Assembly: GCA_005884515.1 (NCBI GenBank)
Contig: VAWS01000002.1
Location: 1 to 37,882, forward strand
DNA: 37,882 bases
DNA from: Actinomycetota bacterium
Lineage (GTDB): Bacteria > Actinomycetota > AC-67
Direction of reading: 5' to 3'
Position numbers and translations under genes: made by a program. Positions 33,963 through 37,882 of this stretch are shown one piece after another. Within the stretch, counting starts at the first letter, position 1. Each line of letters starts with the position of its first letter. The notes beneath the pieces were generated by a model that was not told the origin of the DNA, made no database searches, and saw only the letters and a program-made list of their open reading frames with translations.

Positions 33963-34481
33963 CTACGCCCGCCGGCGGCGGCGCTTCGCGGGCTCCGCCT
34001 CATCGCGCAGCTCTTGCTCCGCGGCGCGAAGAGTGCGAACGAACTGGTCGCGATCCCGAAGGAATTCACTCACGCCCTGGTCGACCTCGCCGGCGAGCTC
34101 GTCGATTGCTACGAAGAAGGTCATCTGACCCTGCTGCAGGGCGTCGATGATGTCGCCGTCCGTCTTGCAGATCTTGAAGATGCTCTGTCCATCGGTGACG
34201 AGCTTGACCCCGGAGAGATGCTCGTCCAGGCCGGCGCTTCCGCGCAGGTACTCGAACGCGCGCCGCACGCGCTGCAAGGACATGCCGCCTTCGAGCAGCG
34301 AGTTGACGACCTTCAACGCGACGAGATCGCGGAACGAATACAGCCTTCGAACGCCAGGTCGGCCTCCCGTCGCTTGTACGGACGGCTTGACGAGCCCGAT
34401 CTTGTCCCAATAGCGAAGCTGGTTGCCGGTGCAGGCAGTGAACCGCCCAGCCTGAAGCGAAGTGAATCCTTCCACTGGCAC
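33963..34481 (-). CDS. MerR-type helix-turn-helix regulator
   Basis: A 172-residue regulator whose N-terminal 70 residues form a MerR winged helix: FTACTGNQLRYWDKIGLVKP, then RRLYSFRDLVALKVVNSLLE and GGMSLQRVRRAFEYL. The rest differs from metal or redox sensors: VKLVTDGQSIFKICKTDGDI followed by IDALQQGQMTFFVAIDEL, and a charged C-terminal coiled coil ending in KRRRRRA. No cysteine cluster of the SoxR kind is present. GTG 34481 or GTG 34475 may be the start. A good promoter with A-tracts lies upstream. It precedes the HNH gene and the dcw cluster, but nothing proves that it controls them. Confidence 0.75.
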   Translation of the reverse strand: MPVEGFTSLQAGRFTACTGNQLRYWDKIGLVKPSVQATGGRPGVRRLYSFRDLVALKVVNSLLEGGMSLQRVRRAFEYLRGSAGLDEHLSGVKLVTDGQSIFKICKTDGDIIDALQQGQMTFFVAIDELAGEVDQGVSEFLRDRDQFVRTLRAAEQELRDEAEPAKRRRRRA

Positions 34482-34537
34482 GATCCCTGCGCGAGTTTAA
34501 AAAAAGTTGGTTGAACGACCTGGGGGGAAGAGCCTCT

Positions 34538-34602
34538 GTTGTACGGCACCGGTGACCGGAAAGGCAAGACAGTGAAGAGTTTTTTTTAGGAAACTTTTTT
34601 TT
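34538..34602 (-). promoter_or_regulatory. Candidate merR promoter with A-tract UP-like element
   Basis: On the minus strand TTGCCT (34562-34567) and TACAAC (34538-34543) are spaced by 18 bases. Upstream are two runs of eight A (complement T at 34580-34587 and 34595-34602), unusual in this GC-rich DNA and placed where an UP element would bind the alpha subunit of RNA polymerase. Transcription would begin about 50 bases before the merR start. Confidence 0.5.
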
Positions 34603-34652
34603 CCACAAGCGCGCAGCGTTCGGCAGGACAAATGAACGCTGTAACGACGTGT

Positions 34653-35018
34653 TCAGCCGTCGTCGCGCTCGAAGCGCTTGCGCCAACGTTCTTCGGCGCG
34701 GCCGAAGCACGATGGGCCCTCTTGCCGGGACCTCGGGGAGACGGGACCGATGTCCCGCGACGCGCGCGCGATCACGAACAGCGCGATCAACATAACGACG
34801 AAGCCGGCGATGCCCAGCTGCTCGGTGAGAGAGGTGACGAGACCGGCGATCATGAGCACGAATCCCGCGATGAACACCAACGAGGCGCGCTTGATGCGCT
34901 TGATGGCGATGCCGCGAGGGGTCGCCGCGCTCGTCGAGCGCGCGAATTTCGGATCCTCGGCCGCGAGCCGTGCCTCGATCTCGTCGAGGATCTTCTGTTC
35001 GTGATCCGATAGGGGCAT
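34653..35018 (-). CDS. DUF3040 membrane protein
   Basis: A 121-residue protein starting at ATG 35018 (MPLSDHEQKILDEIEARLAA), with GGAG five bases upstream. This N-terminus, followed by EDPKFARS, is the hallmark of DUF3040, a family largely restricted to actinobacteria. Two membrane helices follow: ASLVFIAGFVLMIAGLVTSL and LGIAGFVVMLIALFVIARAS. A basic C-terminal tail (RSRQEGPSCFGRAEERWRKR) is probably cytosolic. No function is known for the family. A longer frame from 35114 lacks family similarity and was not used. It supports the taxonomic call for the window. Confidence 0.85.
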   Translation of the reverse strand: MPLSDHEQKILDEIEARLAAEDPKFARSTSAATPRGIAIKRIKRASLVFIAGFVLMIAGLVTSLTEQLGIAGFVVMLIALFVIARASRDIGPVSPRSRQEGPSCFGRAEERWRKRFERDDG

Positions 35019-35088
35019 GCGATCTCCAGCAACGACCTCGCCATGAATTATAGGAGCGGCGCAATCGCCCTCACAAGGAGTATCGGCC

Positions 35089-35868
35089 TCAGCGCGCCTC
35101 GAAATGAGGCTCACGCTTTTGTACGCGTGCCGCTACAGCCTCGATGAAGTCCGACGACGCCAGGATACGCCGTTGCGCCGTCGCCTCGCGGTCGAGTCCC
35201 TCTCGAACCGGCGCATCGAACGCGCTGTTCATCAGCCGCTTGATGGCGGCCAGCGCGAGCGGCGGCCCCGCGGCCAGCTCGCGCGCCCACTCCGTCGCGC
35301 TCTGCAGGTGCGTCCCGGCGGCCACGACCTTATTCACAAGCCCCATCTGCAGAGCCTCGTCCGCCCCGACGCGGCGGGCAGTCATCGCCAGCTCCTTGGC
35401 TCTCCCCAGACCGATCAGGCGCGGGAGCCGCTGCGTGCCGCCGAGGTCGGGCAGGATCCCCCATCGAACCTCCATCACGCTCAGCTCCGTGTCGTCCGCG
35501 GCCACTCGGAAGTCACAGGCGATCGCAAGCTGAAGGCCGGCGCCGAACGTCGGCCCAGCGATCGCGGCGATCGTCGGCTTGGCGACCTTCTCGAAGACGG
35601 TGAACGACGACTGCAGTCCGCCGATGTCGATCCCCGACGGGCTCCCGTTGTTGCCGGAAGTGAACACGCTGGTATCGATGCCGCTCGAGAAGTTCGATCC
35701 GTCGCCCGTCACGACGACGGCGCGCACGGACCGATCCGCGCCCGCGCGCGCGCCGGCCTCGGCCAGCGCGGCGAAGACGTCCATGTCCATCGCGTTGCGC
35801 ACCTTTGGGCGCGCGATCGTGACGGTCGCGACCGAGCCCGACACCTCGTACCGAACCTTCTCATTCAT
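35089..35868 (-). CDS. Enoyl-CoA hydratase/isomerase (crotonase) family protein
   Basis: A 259-residue crotonase, complete. The start ATG 35868 (MNEKVRYEVSGSVATVTIAR) follows GGAGG by six bases; the long upstream frame is DNA of dinB read out of frame. Features are the PKVRNAMDMDVFAAL entry, the oxyanion loop DGSNFSSGIDTSVF, then AAIAGPTFGAGLQLAIACDF and MEVRWGILPDLGGTQRLPRL, and a normal C-terminal helix set. Family members hydrate or isomerise acyl-CoA thioesters. The PDLGG loop resembles the dienoyl-CoA isomerase side of the family, so the precise reaction is open. It overlaps dinB by eight bases, an odd neighbour pairing that may only reflect gene packing. Confidence 0.88.
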   Translation of the reverse strand: MNEKVRYEVSGSVATVTIARPKVRNAMDMDVFAALAEAGARAGADRSVRAVVVTGDGSNFSSGIDTSVFTSGNNGSPSGIDIGGLQSSFTVFEKVAKPTIAAIAGPTFGAGLQLAIACDFRVAADDTELSVMEVRWGILPDLGGTQRLPRLIGLGRAKELAMTARRVGADEALQMGLVNKVVAAGTHLQSATEWARELAAGPPLALAAIKRLMNSAFDAPVREGLDREATAQRRILASSDFIEAVAARVQKREPHFEAR

Positions 35869-37123
35869 CTCGCGCCTCCCGTTCGTCCGGTCCTTCATCC
35901 CGTCGAGCAGCCCGTGGCCTCGGCTGTGCCACCGCAGCCCGCTCGACCGTGTCGCCGCCGTACCGTTCCCGGAGCCGGTCGACCGCACGGTCGGCCGCTC
36001 CCCACCGATCGGGTCGCTCGCCGATGCGAAGCTGCTCCGGACCCGAACCGGCGACGAGGCCGCTCGCCGCGACCCCGAGGAGCCGGATACGGGGCCGATG
36101 AAGCCGAAGCGATGCGTACAGGTCGCGCGCCGCTGCGTAGATCTTCGCCGCACCGTCGGTCGGCGCAGGCAGCGTACGCGAGCGGGTGATCGTTTTGAAA
36201 TCCGAGAAGCGCACCTTGATCGTGACCGTCCGCGCCGAGTGACCACCGCTACGGAGCCGCTGCGCGACGCGATCGGACAGGCGCAACAGCTCCCGACGGA
36301 TGTGCTCGAGCGCGTCGAGGTCGCGTTCGAAGGTCTGCTCGGCCGAGACCTGCTTCGCCGGCTCGTACGGGACGACGGCGCGGTCGTCCTCACCTTTCGC
36401 GAGCGCGAGCAAGTGCGCAGCCGGGCCGGGACCGAAAGCACGCTCGAGCACGCCGTCGGGCAACGCCACGATGTCGCCGACCGTCCGCACACCGAGACGG
36501 TCGAGCGCGGCCTCCGTCTGCTCGCCGACGCCCCACAGCGCGCCGCACGGAAGCGGGTCGAGGAACTCGTGGATCTTCTCGGCGGGAACGTGGACGACGC
36601 CGTCGGGCTTCGCGTGCTGGCTCGCGAGCTTCGCGAGGAACTTGTTCGGCGCGACGCCGACCGAGCACACCAACGATCGTTCGGAGCGGACGCGCGCGCG
36701 GATCTTCTCGGCGATCGCGACCGGCTCGCCGAACAGCCGCGTCGACCCGCCGACGTCGAGGAACGCTTCGTCGAGTGAGATCTGCTCGACGAGCGGCGTG
36801 AAGGAGAACAAGATCTGCAGGATCAGATCCGACTCCGCGCGGTACAGCGTGAAGTTGGGTGGAACGAAGATCAGGTTCGGGCACAGACGGCGCGCACGCA
36901 CGCCGGGCATCGCTGAGTGAACGCCGAACGCGCGCGCCTCGTAGGACGCCGCCATGACGACGCCGCGCGGACCGCCGCCGCCGACGGCGACCGGCTTCCC
37001 GGCGAGCGACTGATCTTCGCGGACTTCGACCGACGCGTAGAACGCGTCCATGTCGACGTGAAGGATCGGTTCGGTGACCGTCTCCCCTCCTATGCTCCGG
37101 CCGACCCTCCGCTCGCGTGCCAC
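35861..37123 (-). CDS. dinB: DinB-type Y-family DNA polymerase IV
   Basis: A translesion polymerase with the full catalytic set: ILHVDMDAFYASVEVREDQS, then GVVMAASYEARAFGV, PNFTLYRAESD, and QISLDEAFLDVGGSTRLFG with the SLDE acidic pair. Helix-hairpin-helix elements (LWGVGEQTEAALDRLGVRTV) and a little-finger domain follow. The start is unclear. GTG 37123 is the only canonical start but overlaps the upstream dnaE2 end by 34 bases. A strong AGGAGGGG site at 37085-37092 instead points to GTC 37078, which gives the usual N-terminus of the family. The polymerase lacks an obvious beta-clamp motif at the very end, where an Arg/Asp/Glu-rich tail occurs. It is coupled to dnaE2, suggesting joint use in DNA damage tolerance. 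Confidence 0.9.
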   Translation of the reverse strand: MARERRVGRSIGGETVTEPILHVDMDAFYASVEVREDQSLAGKPVAVGGGGPRGVVMAASYEARAFGVHSAMPGVRARRLCPNLIFVPPNFTLYRAESDLILQILFSFTPLVEQISLDEAFLDVGGSTRLFGEPVAIAEKIRARVRSERSLVCSVGVAPNKFLAKLASQHAKPDGVVHVPAEKIHEFLDPLPCGALWGVGEQTEAALDRLGVRTVGDIVALPDGVLERAFGPGPAAHLLALAKGEDDRAVVPYEPAKQVSAEQTFERDLDALEHIRRELLRLSDRVAQRLRSGGHSARTVTIKVRFSDFKTITRSRTLPAPTDGAAKIYAAARDLYASLRLHRPRIRLLGVAASGLVAGSGPEQLRIGERPDRWGAADRAVDRLRERYGGDTVERAAVAQPRPRAARRDEGPDEREARDE

Positions 37124-37881
37124 AGCTTGCGCGGCGCGTCCGCGGCGCCATCCGAAGGCGCCGCGCGCGCCGGCATCGGTATCGCGCGCGCGGCGTGCTC
37201 GTGCGCGGGCACCGGCGCAGGCTTCCCGCGGTTACGACGCCGTTCGGCTTCCGCCGCCTCGATCTCTTCGACGCCTTCGGTCCACAGCGCGTCCACGTCG
37301 AGCGTCCCGTTTCGGTGCTGCTTCGCAAGATCGGCCAGGTTCCACGCGCGCTCGCAGTTGATCGACACTCCCCCGCGACCGGCTCCCGTCTTGCGCAGCG
37401 TTCCGCGGACGACGAGCAGCCACGAGTGGAACACCGTCCACGCGCAGTGCTCCTGCACGCTTTCGAAGATCGTCGCGTCGGACAGCGCGGTCCCGTCGTC
37501 CAGCGTCACGAAGATGATCCGCTGCCCCGAGCGAACCGCCGGCGTCTGCGACGCGACCTTCACCCCCGCGATCATCACGCGCGCGTTCTGACGGTGTCGC
37601 CGCAGGTGGTCGGCGCGCGTCACGTCCAGCGCGCGAAGCACGTCGGAGTAGAACGAGACGATGTGGCGCGAGACGTCCATCCCCGTGACCTCGACCTCCG
37701 CGCGCACCTTCTCCGCCTCGCTATACCCACGCAGCCCGAACGACGTGACCGGCTCGCGCACGCGTAGCTCCTGCTGCATCACTTCGGGCTTCGGCTCCTT
37801 CTTATCCCACAGCTCGTTGACGAACAGCAACATGTCGCGCCGTCCACCGAACTCGTCGAGCCCGCCGGCGTGGATCAGATT
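37090..37881 (-). CDS. dnaE2: Error-prone DNA polymerase DnaE2 (ImuC), C-terminal part (cut by window edge)
   Basis: The last 263 residues of a DnaE-type polymerase; the gene continues beyond the window. The visible frame begins NLIHAGGLDEFGGRRDMLLF, then VTGMDVSRHIVSFYSDVLRA and an OB-fold NARVMIAGVKVASQTPAVRS with IIFVTLDDGTALSDATIF. These are typical of the C-terminal OB domain of DnaE2/ImuC, which lacks the tau-binding tail of replicative DnaE. A C-terminal extension rich in Ala, Pro and Arg follows. DnaE2 acts in damage-induced mutagenesis. Here it is directly followed by a dinB with intact active site rather than by imuB. A separate replicative dnaE sits at 4210-7567. Confidence 0.85.
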   Translation of the reverse strand, partial: NLIHAGGLDEFGGRRDMLLFVNELWDKKEPKPEVMQQELRVREPVTSFGLRGYSEAEKVRAEVEVTGMDVSRHIVSFYSDVLRALDVTRADHLRRHRQNARVMIAGVKVASQTPAVRSGQRIIFVTLDDGTALSDATIFESVQEHCAWTVFHSWLLVVRGTLRKTGAGRGGVSINCERAWNLADLAKQHRNGTLDVDALWTEGVEEIEAAEAERRRNRGKPAPVPAHEHAARAIPMPARAAPSDGAADAPRKLWHASGGSAGA

Positions 37882-37882
37882 C

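Noticed and set aside
34580-34602. T-rich tract as a plus-strand terminator
   Set aside because: No plus-strand gene ends here and no stem precedes the T-runs. As A-tracts on the minus strand they fit an UP element.
35869-36492. N-terminal extension of the crotonase to 467 codons
   Set aside because: The extra part is dinB read in another frame and is Ser/Arg-rich without domain similarity.

Overview
The window is high-GC chromosomal DNA from a member of the Actinomycetota, probably an uncultured lineage known from metagenome assembly. The evidence is a division and cell-wall (dcw) cluster with SepF, YggT and DivIVA but no FtsA, a DUF3040 membrane protein, FtsQ of the POTRA type, and a MurE with a DNPR motif, which predicts meso-diaminopimelate peptidoglycan. 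I see no tRNA, rRNA, CRISPR array, insertion sequence or prophage.

Layout. (1) 1-3.6 kb is an accessory oxidoreductase region: the end of a flavodoxin-like reductase, a broken dihydrofolate-reductase-like gene, DUF2007 and YjbQ genes, then soxR divergent from a broken short-chain dehydrogenase (SDR) gene and a queA-like gene. A textbook SoxR operator and promoter lies between them. (2) 3.4-9.6 kb, minus strand: traR/dksA, lspA, rluD-like, dnaE, a LuxR-type HTH gene and a small membrane protein. (3) 9.8-13.9 kb, plus strand: a divergent ileS translationally coupled to a YchF-like gene whose Walker A lysine is missing. (4) 13.9-33.2 kb, minus strand: the dcw cluster, read right to left as mraZ, a small membrane protein, rsmH, ftsL, ftsI, murE, murF, mraY, murD, ftsW, murG, murC, murB, ftsQ, ftsZ, pgeF, yggS, sepF, yggT, divIVA and a membrane protein with a histone-H1-like tail. 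Most of the mur/fts genes overlap by 4 to 20 bases, so they are probably co-transcribed and translationally coupled. (5) 33.3-37.9 kb, minus strand: an HNH nuclease, a MerR-type regulator, a DUF3040 protein, a crotonase, dinB and the end of dnaE2.

The most striking global observation is that at least eight genes lack a short internal segment (about 30-100 codons) while both ends stay well conserved. Six of these losses break the frame (dihydrofolate-reductase-like gene, SDR, dnaE, lspA, murE, ftsI) and two are in frame (rluD-like, murG). Because dnaE, lspA, murE, murG and ftsI are essential, an assembly artefact is the likeliest cause, so these genes are probably intact in the organism.

The best candidates for new biology are the roughly 250-nt ftsZ leader with three tandem perfect hairpins ending at the ribosome binding site, the YchF paralogue without a Walker A lysine coupled to an atypical IleRS, the two proteins with H1-like lysine/alanine-rich tails flanking that pair, and two unannotated small membrane proteins with strong ribosome binding sites.
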